28,067 nucleotides of DNA from Prevotella sp. UBA1378 (GTDB taxonomy: Bacteria; Bacteroidota; Bacteroidia; Bacteroidales; Bacteroidaceae), in contig DBRC01000050.1 in NCBI GenBank assembly GCA_002305505.1, positions 1-28,067 of the forward strand, read 5' to 3'. The translations under genes and the position numbers were made by a program. The notes below the pieces were generated by a model. That model did no database searches and was not told where the DNA came from. It saw nothing but the letters and a program-made list of their open reading frames with translations. Below are positions 8,082 to 15,555 of this stretch, piece by piece. Numbering within the stretch: position 1 is the first letter of the stretch; each line of letters starts with the position of its first letter.

Positions 8082-8284
8082 AGTTTGCTCCATATAGAAC
8101 AGGAATAACTTTGAAATTACAAATGAATGATTAAATGCTTTTTTGCGTTAGGTTCCGCAACAAAAATGAGAGGGACAGCAGCCCGAAAGGCATGCAAAGG
8201 TTAGCACGAGGGTAATTTTGATACCAAGAAGGATAAATTGGTAGGGGGCTGACGGCGTCCGTAACAAAAATGTAATACCTATTA

Positions 8285-8316
8285 CTTGAATTATCAACAA
8301 GATTTGCTTACCTTTG
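8285..8316 (+). promoter_or_regulatory. Putative promoter of the TerC-type gene
   Basis: TACCTTTG at 8309-8316 matches the Bacteroidetes -7 consensus exactly. CTTG at 8285-8288 is a plausible -33 element with a 20-bp spacer. Transcription would begin near 8323, which rules out the in-frame ATG at 8286 as the translation start and supports the ATG at 8403. Confidence 0.6.
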
Positions 8317-8402
8317 CATGCACTTTATATAATCTGGGCACCGGCGGCCGGGAAACGGCGGCCGGCAGTGTAGTATGTCATCACAGTTATCAAGAAAAGA
8401 AA

Positions 8403-9425
8403 ATGGATTTAATAGGAAACAGCAGTCACGCCATCGGCGCATTGCCCCTATGGGCATGGATTACGTTTTATGCAGTAGTGCTCATCATGCTCGTCATCGA
8501 CCTGAAGTCGTTCGGCAAGAAAGGGCAGCACGAGGTAAGTGTAAAAGAAGCGCTGAAGATGTCGGCCCTTTGGATAGCCGTGTCGTTCGTGTTCTGCTAC
8601 CTTATTTATGAGTTCTATCCCGTCGACAGCCATGAAAAGGCGATGGAGTTCCTGGCCGGCTACCTCATCGAGAAATCGCTCTCGATGGATAACCTGTTCG
8701 TGTTCCTCATGCTTTTCTCCTTCTTCGGCATAGAGCGCAAGTATCAGCACGAGGTGCTTTTCTGGGGAATCTTCGGTGCGCTGGTGCTGCGTAGCGTGTT
8801 CATCTTTGCCGGCGCGGCGATGGTGGAGCGTTTCGAGTGGGTGCTCGGCCTGTTCGGCATCTTCCTCCTGTACACCGGTGCCAAGATGTTCGGCCATAAC
8901 GATAACGAGACGGCCGACCCCTCGCAGAATGTCATCGTGAAGCTGTTCAAGCGTTTCTTCCCCGTCAGCCACCAGATGCACGGCGACAAGTTTTTCATCA
9001 AGGAGGGCGGCCGGCGGCTGGCTACCCCCCTCTTCATTACGCTTATCGTCATCGAGACCACCGACGTGGCCTTTGCCGTCGACTCGATACCGGCGGTATT
9101 CAGCGTCTCGCGCGACCCGTTCATCGTACTCACGTCCAATATCTTCGCCATTCTCGGCCTGCGCGCCCTTTATTTCGCCTTGGCCGCCGTAGCTAAATAC
9201 TTCACCTACCTGAAGTACGGGCTGGGCGTCATCCTTATCTTCGTGGGCATCAAGATGCTGCTGGCGATGGACGAATACATCAACATGCTTCTCGGATGGG
9301 CAGGCATCGACTATGTGATGCCGCACGTCAAGGTGCCTACGGAATGGTCGCTCTGCTTCATCTTCGGTACCCTGTTGCTGTCGATGGGCCTATCGGTGGC
9401 AGTATCGAAGAAAAGGGGAGGGTAA
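8403..9425 (+). CDS. TerC/Alx-family membrane protein, probable Mn2+ exporter
   Basis: The protein has 340 residues from the ATG at 8403. The 39 in-frame codons upstream overlap the promoter and add no membrane sequence. It is polytopic, with about eight or nine hydrophobic helices and both TerC signatures: the acidic helix around D96 (SMDNLFVFLMLFSFF) and ETTDVAFAVDSIPAVFSVSRD with E218, D221 and D227. TerC/Alx proteins export Mn2+ in several bacteria; older names refer to tellurite resistance. The next gene, 54 bp downstream, is a cation diffusion facilitator, which supports a role in metal efflux. The family is secure; the substrate is inferred. Confidence 0.92.
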   Translation: MDLIGNSSHAIGALPLWAWITFYAVVLIMLVIDLKSFGKKGQHEVSVKEALKMSALWIAVSFVFCYLIYEFYPVDSHEKAMEFLAGYLIEKSLSMDNLFVFLMLFSFFGIERKYQHEVLFWGIFGALVLRSVFIFAGAAMVERFEWVLGLFGIFLLYTGAKMFGHNDNETADPSQNVIVKLFKRFFPVSHQMHGDKFFIKEGGRRLATPLFITLIVIETTDVAFAVDSIPAVFSVSRDPFIVLTSNIFAILGLRALYFALAAVAKYFTYLKYGLGVILIFVGIKMLLAMDEYINMLLGWAGIDYVMPHVKVPTEWSLCFIFGTLLLSMGLSVAVSKKRGG

Positions 9426-9479
9426 CCCCGCCCCGCTGCCCTCTGCTCCTTGTAACCTTGCAGCACAACCGTAGCGTTT

Positions 9480-10403
9480 ATGGAAACTCTATCCCGCGAA
9501 AAAGACATTCGCCGCGTGACACTGGCCGGAAGTGCCGTCAATGCGGGGCTCGTGACATTTAAGTTCGTGGCGGGCACCGTGGGCGGTTCGGCCGCTATGA
9601 TTGCCGATGCCGTCCACTCGCTGAGCGACTTCCTGACGGACATCGTCGTGCTTGCTTTCGTGCACATCAGCGGGAAACCGGAGGATGACGGCCACGACTA
9701 TGGGCACGGCAAATATGAGACGCTGGCCACGAGCATCATCGGGCTGGCGCTGTGTGCCGTGGGCTTGTTTATCTTCTACAACGGGGCGGTGGAGATTGCC
9801 GCGGTGATGGGCGGCGGAACGATAGAGGCGCCGGGGGCAATAGCCCTGATAGCGGCCTTGGTGAGCATCGCCATGAAGGAGTGGGCTTACCGCTTTACGC
9901 TGAAGACCGGGCAGAGGGTAGGCTCGCAGGCCGTGATAGCCAACGCATGGCACCACCGCAGCGACGCCTTCTCGTCGATAGGCACGGCTGCCGGCATCGG
10001 CGGTGCCATCCTGCTGGGCAGCCACTGGGCCATACTCGACCCTGTGGCAGCCATCGTGGTAAGCTTCTTCATCGTGCGGACGGCTGTTACCTTGTTGCGC
10101 CATTCGGGCGACGAACTGCTCGAAAAAAGCCTGCCCGACGACATCGAGCGCGAGATAGAGCGCATTGCCGCCGCCGAACCGCAGGTGAGCGAGGTGCACC
10201 ATCTGCGCACACGCCGCATAGGCAGCAACATCGCCATCGAGATGCATGTGCGCATGCCGGGCAACATAACGCTATACGAGAGCCACTGCCACGCAACGAA
10301 CATCGAGCAGAGCCTGCGCCGGCAGTTCGGTCAAGGGACACACATCGGGCTGCACGTGGAACCGGTGAAAATCGGCGGGCGCTACCAGGAGCCCGGCACG
10401 TGA
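9480..10403 (+). CDS. Cation diffusion facilitator (divalent metal efflux)
   Basis: This 307-residue protein has the CDF plan of six transmembrane helices plus a C-terminal cytoplasmic ferredoxin-like domain (about 205-300). The transport site is recognisable: HxxxD in helix 2 (H46-D50, in ADAVHSLSD) and HxxxD in helix 5 (H158-D162, in HHRSD). An HD/HD site is typical of zinc-type (also Fe or Cd) CDFs rather than dedicated Mn2+ CDFs, which usually carry Asn/Asp residues there. The loop motif GHDYGHGKYE fits the family. It should exchange metal for protons at the inner membrane. Co-directional with the TerC-type gene (54-bp gap), it probably shares its transcript, although a weak TAACCTTG lies between them. 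Confidence 0.92.
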   Translation: METLSREKDIRRVTLAGSAVNAGLVTFKFVAGTVGGSAAMIADAVHSLSDFLTDIVVLAFVHISGKPEDDGHDYGHGKYETLATSIIGLALCAVGLFIFYNGAVEIAAVMGGGTIEAPGAIALIAALVSIAMKEWAYRFTLKTGQRVGSQAVIANAWHHRSDAFSSIGTAAGIGGAILLGSHWAILDPVAAIVVSFFIVRTAVTLLRHSGDELLEKSLPDDIEREIERIAAAEPQVSEVHHLRTRRIGSNIAIEMHVRMPGNITLYESHCHATNIEQSLRRQFGQGTHIGLHVEPVKIGGRYQEPGT

Positions 10404-10491
10404 GGGGCAGGGACGGAATCAATGCAAACGTTTACCCATGCGTGCACTGTATTTTCTTGAAAGGAAACAGCTGCGTACTGTTTACTTTTTG

Positions 10492-10499
10492 TATATTTG
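10492..10499 (+). promoter_or_regulatory. Putative -7 element of the LruC lipoprotein gene
   Basis: TATATTTG matches TAnnTTTG and lies 30 bp before the ATG at 10530. The -33 region is poor. It overlaps the alternative ATG at 10497, which argues for the later start. Confidence 0.5.
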
Positions 10500-10529
10500 T
10501 GCATTAATCAAATATTTAAGTTTTTATTC

Positions 10530-12575
10530 ATGAAGAGAAAAACAGTCATTAACGTGTGTATCGGTGCGGTTGCGATGATGACGGCCGCAGCTTGCGGAGA
10601 GAAGGATTTGTATGACGCAGGGGCCGCCGGGAAAGCGCAGGAGCCGAAAGCGGAAAGCACCTATTTTGATTTCGCGACCCGCAACGACATCGCCTTTCAA
10701 GTAGACTTGGGCACAGCCGGAGCCGGAGCGCTGATAGAAGTGTACGCCGAGAATCCGTTCAACGCCGAATCGTATACACGCAATGCTGCCGAGGCAATCT
10801 TTAAGGTATATGCCGACGAAAAAGGAAAATGGAACGGAACGGTGGCTGTCCCTGCGGCAGCTGAAACCCTCTATCTGCTGCCCAATGCCATGGGGCTGCC
10901 CGTGATGGAAGAACTGCAGGTGAACAACGGGGCGGCTGCCTACGTTTGCAATCAAAGTGCAGACGGGCCGAAACGGGCAGCCAGGAAAAAGGTGACGGCC
11001 ACGGGCGCACAGCCGCTGTATGCCGTAGATGCCGGGAAAGGTATCTATGCCCTCTGCCAATGGACTGAACACGGGGGCATCACAGCCCCTGGGGGCTATC
11101 TGGCGGATGCCGGCATCGACGCCTCGTGGACAAGGAAGATACAGGGTACCTTTTGGAACGGGGGCAGCTCGCGCCCGAACTATCAGTCGATGGACAACAC
11201 CAAATACATCACGGACGTGGCCCATGTGAATACGACCATATCCAGATATGCCAGGAACGACGACGGGACAGTAGCCACCATCACCGAAGCGGCGGTCTAC
11301 TTCACTTTCCTCGACGAGAGCGCCTGGAACCAGAATGCCATCGGGTATTACTATTATCCCAGCGACGGGGTTCCCGCCTCGCCTTCCGACGTGAAGCGCA
11401 TCATCATCTTCCCCAATGCCTCGACAGCCGGCAATGTGCCGTTCGTCATGCTCGACCACGAGAACGAGAAGTATGCTTCGCCCCAATCGGGCACCAGCGC
11501 CCAGTGGCTTTACCGCAGGGCCGATGCGCCGCTGAAGATGGGCAACAAGGTGAAACTGCTTTATCAACGGCCCGACGGCACGGTGACGGATAAGTTCCCG
11601 GCAGGGTATACCATCGGCTATTTCATCATCTCAAACGGTTTCGGAAACGGATATAGCACCAGTCACCAGCCTTACGACCTGAACTTGAACGCAGGGGAGG
11701 CGGGGAACAAGGGATATATCTACTCGAACCAGGCGTGGAACACGAACGGGAAATCGAGCTTCGTGGCGATAACGGACAGCGAGACGGGGCGTGTAGTCTA
11801 CGGCATTGAGGACGGGACGGACAAAAGCTACGAGGACGTGCTGTTCTGCGTGGAGGCCGACCCTTCGGGCTCCATCTACGACCCCGACCGGCCCGTGGTG
11901 CCAATCGACGACGACATCACGGCCACAGAGAAATATTCGGGTACGTTGCTCTATGAAGATATTTGGCCGACGGGCGGCGATTACGACATGAACGACGTCA
12001 TCGTGGAGTATACCCGTGCCATCACGTTCGACGGCAATAACAAGGTGGTGGAAATCAACGATACGTTCTGCCCGGTGTGGGACGGCGCCACCTATGAGAA
12101 CGCCTTTGCTTACCAAATAGCCGAAGGCCAGCTGGGCACGCTCGCGCTGCCGGAAGGGGCGGTGTACGAGGAAGAGACGCGCTCGATAGTGGTGTTCCCC
12201 GACGTCAAGGCTGCACAGAACCGGAAAATCACGGTGAAGCGTACGTTCGACAGGAGCATCAGCAAAACCGATATCAAAGCCTATAACCCGTTCATCGTCG
12301 TAAACTACCGGGAAGGGGCCGTCGGCCGCCAAGAGGTGCATCTGCCGAAACGCATGCCCACGGCCTGGGCCGACCACAGCTTGAACTACTCGGAAGACGA
12401 CGCCTATTACATCAATAAGGACGGGAAGCACCCCTTTGCCATGGATATTCCCGTGCACGGCTTTAAGCCGGTTACCGAGCGGATGACCATCGGCAGCGAA
12501 GGCGAATACCCGAGATTCACGCACTGGGTGAACGGCGAAGCCGGCTACGGCAACTGGTATGAACAGAAACAATGA
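10530..12575 (+). CDS. LruC-domain lipoprotein
   Basis: The protein has 681 residues from the ATG at 10530. This start gives a clean lipoprotein signal: basic MKRK, a hydrophobic stretch, then the lipobox TAAAC with C22 followed by GEKDLYD. The region from about 460 to the end is a LruC/DUF4842 domain, recognised by YEDIWPTGGDYDMNDVIVEY, which contains an Asp/Asn cluster (D484, D486, N488, D489) that looks like a metal-binding loop. The middle part is beta-rich and resembles other Bacteroidetes LruC proteins. The function of this family is not established; members are surface or periplasmic lipoproteins, some of them large. The gene stands alone between its own promoter and a strong terminator. 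Confidence 0.85.
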   Translation: MKRKTVINVCIGAVAMMTAAACGEKDLYDAGAAGKAQEPKAESTYFDFATRNDIAFQVDLGTAGAGALIEVYAENPFNAESYTRNAAEAIFKVYADEKGKWNGTVAVPAAAETLYLLPNAMGLPVMEELQVNNGAAAYVCNQSADGPKRAARKKVTATGAQPLYAVDAGKGIYALCQWTEHGGITAPGGYLADAGIDASWTRKIQGTFWNGGSSRPNYQSMDNTKYITDVAHVNTTISRYARNDDGTVATITEAAVYFTFLDESAWNQNAIGYYYYPSDGVPASPSDVKRIIIFPNASTAGNVPFVMLDHENEKYASPQSGTSAQWLYRRADAPLKMGNKVKLLYQRPDGTVTDKFPAGYTIGYFIISNGFGNGYSTSHQPYDLNLNAGEAGNKGYIYSNQAWNTNGKSSFVAITDSETGRVVYGIEDGTDKSYEDVLFCVEADPSGSIYDPDRPVVPIDDDITATEKYSGTLLYEDIWPTGGDYDMNDVIVEYTRAITFDGNNKVVEINDTFCPVWDGATYENAFAYQIAEGQLGTLALPEGAVYEEETRSIVVFPDVKAAQNRKITVKRTFDRSISKTDIKAYNPFIVVNYREGAVGRQEVHLPKRMPTAWADHSLNYSEDDAYYINKDGKHPFAMDIPVHGFKPVTERMTIGSEGEYPRFTHWVNGEAGYGNWYEQKQ

Positions 12576-12605
12576 CGCGCCAGGCTTAACCGCCGGCGAT
12601 GGCAT

Positions 12606-12642
12606 CTCCCCCGGAAGCAGTACGGCGCTGCTTCCGGGGGAG
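12606..12642 (+). terminator. Terminator after the LruC gene
   Basis: A perfect 15-bp stem (CTCCCCCGGAAGCAG with its complement at 12628-12642) has a 7-nt loop and is followed by CTTAGTTT. It begins 30 bp after the stop codon. Confidence 0.85.
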
Positions 12643-12758
12643 CTTAGTTTATTGCAGCAACGACCCGGGGCGGCGGAAGCAGGCACAGCCGGGAGGGCAA
12701 TAAAGGCAATATTTGCTTAAAACGCAACCGGAACCGGGGGATTCTCTATTATTTTCAT

Positions 12759-12766
12759 TATCTTTG
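12759..12766 (+). promoter_or_regulatory. Putative -7 element of the epimerase gene
   Basis: TATCTTTG matches TAnnTTTG, 20 bp before the ATG at 12787. No convincing -33 element is present at the standard spacing. Confidence 0.5.
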
Positions 12767-12786
12767 CAGCAAATTTCTCGAACGAC

Positions 12787-13779
12787 ATGAACATACTCGT
12801 TACCGGAGCCAGCGGATTTATTGGCTCATTCATTGTGGAGGAGGCGCTTAGGAGAGGCATGAACGTATGGGCGGCAGTAAGAAAATCGAGCAGCCGTGAA
12901 TACCTGACCGACGGGCGCATCCGCTTCGTTGAGCTCGATCTCGGCTCATGCGAACAAATAATGGAGCAGCTGCGACCGTTGCAGCTCGACTACGTAGTAC
13001 ATGCTGCGGGGGCAACGAAATGTCTGCACAAAGAGGATTTCTACCGTATCAATACAGAGGGTACGCGCCATCTCGTGGAAGCCATCTGCCGGCTGGGCAT
13101 CCGGCTGAAACGCTTTGTGTACATAAGCAGTCTCAGCGTTTACGGCCCGGTGCGCGAAAAGGTGCCCTACCAGCCGATACGTGAAAGCGACACGCCGCGG
13201 CCGAACACGGCTTATGGCAAGAGCAAGTTGCGCGGCGAGATGGTGCTGGAGTCGCATCCGGGCTTCCCGTATGTCGTCCTCCGTCCGACGGGGGTGTACG
13301 GGCCGCGCGAACGCGACTACTTCATGATGGTGAAAAGCATCAAGGCGCATACCGACTTTGCCGTGGGCTACAGGCGGCAAGACCTCACGTTCGTGTATGT
13401 CGGCGACGTGGTGCAGGCCGTGTTCCTCGCCCTCGACCACGGGCAGGAGGGGCGCAGTTACTTCCTGAGCGACGGGCAGGTGTACCCCTCGCGCGCGTTC
13501 AGCGACCTGATACGGCGCGAGCTGGGGCATCCGTGGCTGCTGCGCGTCAAGGCTCCGCTATGGCTGCTGCGCGCCGTAACGTTCTGCGGGGAGTACATCG
13601 GGCGGATGACCGGCAAAGCAAGTGCCCTGAACAATGACAAGTATCACATCATGAAGCAGCGCAACTGGCAGTGCGACATAGAGCCTGCCTGCAGCGAGCT
13701 GGGCTACCGCCCAGGGGTGCAGCTCGACGAGGGCGTAAGGCGCACCGTCGGCTGGTACCGCGAGAACGGGTGGTTGTGA
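12787..13779 (+). CDS. NAD(P)-dependent epimerase/dehydratase (extended SDR)
   Basis: This 330-residue protein begins with a Rossmann nucleotide-binding motif (TGASGFIGS, residues 6-14). It has the catalytic YxxxK (Y143, K147, in AYGKSKL) preceded by the usual Ser-rich strand (YISSLSVYG). These define an extended short-chain dehydrogenase of the sugar-epimerase type, cytoplasmic, acting on a nucleotide sugar or a sterol- or lipid-like substrate. The substrate cannot be read from sequence. The PAP2-type lipid enzyme 64 bp downstream on the same strand hints at a joint role in envelope lipid or glycolipid metabolism, but a hairpin lies between them. The start is the first ATG, 20 bp after the -7 element. 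Confidence 0.88.
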   Translation: MNILVTGASGFIGSFIVEEALRRGMNVWAAVRKSSSREYLTDGRIRFVELDLGSCEQIMEQLRPLQLDYVVHAAGATKCLHKEDFYRINTEGTRHLVEAICRLGIRLKRFVYISSLSVYGPVREKVPYQPIRESDTPRPNTAYGKSKLRGEMVLESHPGFPYVVLRPTGVYGPRERDYFMMVKSIKAHTDFAVGYRRQDLTFVYVGDVVQAVFLALDHGQEGRSYFLSDGQVYPSRAFSDLIRRELGHPWLLRVKAPLWLLRAVTFCGEYIGRMTGKASALNNDKYHIMKQRNWQCDIEPACSELGYRPGVQLDEGVRRTVGWYRENGWL

Positions 13780-13791
13780 GGATGACGGGGA

Positions 13792-13821
13792 GCCTGACGG
13801 CGGCTTACAGGGCCGTCAGGC
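13792..13821 (+). terminator. Hairpin between the epimerase and PAP2 genes
   Basis: GCCTGACGGC (13792-13801) pairs perfectly with 13812-13821 across a 10-nt loop. No T-run follows, so it may attenuate or stabilise a joint transcript rather than terminate it. Confidence 0.5.
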
Positions 13822-13843
13822 CCGCTTATAATGAATTATCAAG

Positions 13844-14803
13844 ATGAAAATATCTTCCCTTTTCAAGATAGAGAAAAAGCCTAAGCGCGGGCTGTTGGCC
13901 ATGGAATGGGTGGCGATGGGCTATCTGCTCATCACCCTCCTGTTGCTGTTCTTTACTTACACCAAGGTGCACAACCCCCAGTCGATGCTCGTCGGCCGGC
14001 TGCAAATAGCGGCAATGACAATAGCCTTGTGGGGTGTCTACCGCATGATCCCCTGCCGGCTCACGATGTTTTTCCGCGTGCTCGGGCAGATGGCGCTGCT
14101 GTCGTGGTGGTATCCCGATACTTACGAGTTCAACCGTATGTTCCCTAACCTCGACCATTTGTTTGCCGGATGGGAACAGCAGCTCTTCGGATACCAGCCG
14201 GCCCTGCTTTTCTCGCAGGCGTGGAGCCATCCCCTGTGGAGCGAACTGATGGATTTGGGGTATGCCGCTTATTACCCGATGATTGCCGCCGTGGCTTTCT
14301 TCTACTTCCTCTTCCGTTATGAGCAGTTCCACCGCGTGGTGTTCATCATCATGACCTCGTTCTTCCTTTATTACCTTATATACATATTCGTGCCCGTTAC
14401 CGGCCCGCAATATTACTATCTGGCCGTAGGCTTAGACCAGATAGCACAAGGCGTGTTCCCCAACGTGCACGATTATTTCGCCACCCATCAGGAGGCGCTT
14501 GTAAGCCCGGGCTGGAAGGACGGTGTGTTTTACCAGATGGTTGCCAGTGCCCATGAGGCAGGCGAACGCCCTACGGCGGCTTTCCCCAGCAGTCATGTGG
14601 GCATCAGCACGATGCTGATGCTGATGGCATGGGCTTCGCGCAGCCGCCGGCTTTTCTACGGCTTGCTGCCGCTCTACATACTGCTCTGCCTCTCTACCGT
14701 TTACATCCGGGCCCATTATGCCATAGATATCTTTGGCGGATGGGTGTCTGCCCTCGTCTTCTATTACGGGCTGAAATGGATTTACGGGCATACGGGCAAA
14801 TAG
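13844..14803 (+). CDS. PAP2-family membrane enzyme, Aur1-like
   Basis: This 319-residue polytopic protein has about six or more hydrophobic helices. The phosphatase/transferase signatures sit near the C-terminus: FPSSHVG with H251, and RAHYAID with H291 and D295. The spacing and the sequence of the second motif resemble the Aur1/inositol-phosphoryl-ceramide synthase branch of PAP2 proteins more than soluble acid phosphatases. Likely activities are transfer or removal of a phosphate-containing headgroup on a membrane lipid, with the active site facing the periplasm. Bacteroidetes make sphingolipids, so a phosphosphingolipid role is possible but unproven. The gene ends 8 bp from the end of the convergent pflA. 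Confidence 0.82.
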   Translation: MKISSLFKIEKKPKRGLLAMEWVAMGYLLITLLLLFFTYTKVHNPQSMLVGRLQIAAMTIALWGVYRMIPCRLTMFFRVLGQMALLSWWYPDTYEFNRMFPNLDHLFAGWEQQLFGYQPALLFSQAWSHPLWSELMDLGYAAYYPMIAAVAFFYFLFRYEQFHRVVFIIMTSFFLYYLIYIFVPVTGPQYYYLAVGLDQIAQGVFPNVHDYFATHQEALVSPGWKDGVFYQMVASAHEAGERPTAAFPSSHVGISTMLMLMAWASRSRRLFYGLLPLYILLCLSTVYIRAHYAIDIFGGWVSALVFYYGLKWIYGHTGK

Positions 14804-14811
14804 CGCGCTCC

Positions 14812-15555
14812 TTAGTCCAGGCCATCCGCCAGGATGGCTTCTGCATGCCTTATCTCCTCGGCCGTGGGCGTGGCAACGGCAGCTAAGGGATAGTCGAGCC
14901 CCAGCTGCTTCCATTTGAAGGTGCCCAGCGTGTGATAGGGCAGCACCTCTACGCGTTCCACGTTGCGGAGCGAGGCGATGAAACGGTGCAGGCGGCCGAG
15001 GTATTCGTCCTTGTCGGTAATGCCCGGCACCAGCACATGGCGTATCCACACCGGTATGCCGGTGTCGGAGAGATAAGCGGCACAGTCGAGGATGTTCCTG
15101 TTGGTATGCCCGGTCAGTTGTTTATGCTGGCCGTCATCGATGTGCTTCAAGTCGAGCAGCACCAAGTCGGTAGACCGCATCAGCCGTTCGAACTTATCGA
15201 AGAACGGGCTGTGGCGCGTAAACGGCTGCGCTGAAGTGTCGAGACACGTATGTATGCCCCGGTGCTTCGCTTCCTCGAACAGTTCGATGAGGAAGTCTAT
15301 TTGCCACAGCGCTTCGCCGCCGCTCACGGTGATGCCCCCCTCTTCGCCCCAGTAGCTGCGGTAGCGCTCCGCCTTGTCGAGCAGTTCGCCGGCCGTCACC
15401 GGGTGGCCTTTGTCCCTCTTCCATGTATCCGGGTTGTGGCAGTACTGGCAGCGCATGGGGCATCCCTGCAGGAAAACGACAAACCGAATCCCCGGCCCGT
15501 CTACGGAGCCGAAGGATTCGGTAGAATGTATGTATCCTGGATGTTGCTGTTCCAT
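14812..15555 (-). CDS. pflA: Pyruvate formate-lyase activating enzyme
   Basis: This 247-residue radical SAM protein has the CxxxCxxC cluster motif (C32, C36, C39, in QGCPMRCQYCHNP). The upstream ESFGSVDGPGIRFVVF segment is typical of glycyl-radical activases. A GGE-type SAM-binding segment reads SGGEALWQ. It uses a 4Fe-4S cluster and S-adenosylmethionine to place a radical on the catalytic glycine of PflB. Its ATG overlaps the pflB stop codon by one base (TAATG), so translation is coupled. The length matches the family. Confidence 0.96.
   Translation of the reverse strand: MEQQHPGYIHSTESFGSVDGPGIRFVVFLQGCPMRCQYCHNPDTWKRDKGHPVTAGELLDKAERYRSYWGEEGGITVSGGEALWQIDFLIELFEEAKHRGIHTCLDTSAQPFTRHSPFFDKFERLMRSTDLVLLDLKHIDDGQHKQLTGHTNRNILDCAAYLSDTGIPVWIRHVLVPGITDKDEYLGRLHRFIASLRNVERVEVLPYHTLGTFKWKQLGLDYPLAAVATPTAEEIRHAEAILADGLD

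Larger units (their letters stand above)
8023..8402. other. Gene-free interval before the TerC-type gene
   Basis: Apart from the terminator at its left, this 380-bp interval contains the promoter candidate at 8285-8316 and a leader of about 80 nt. The leader contains a GC-rich direct repeat, CGGCGGCCGG, at about 8343 and 8356. Some TerC-family genes elsewhere carry a yybP-ykoY manganese riboswitch in the leader; I looked for its conserved core and do not see it. A GCATGCAAAGG segment near 8190 is the inverted counterpart of the promoter segment ending CCTTTGCATGC. Confidence 0.5.

Noticed and set aside
8317..8402. yybP-ykoY manganese riboswitch in the TerC leader
   Set aside because: The conserved core of that riboswitch is not visible; only a GC-rich direct repeat is present.
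8448..9326. 292-codon minus-strand open frame
   Set aside because: It lies opposite the TerC-type gene and is His/Glu-rich as expected from antisense of membrane-helix codons.
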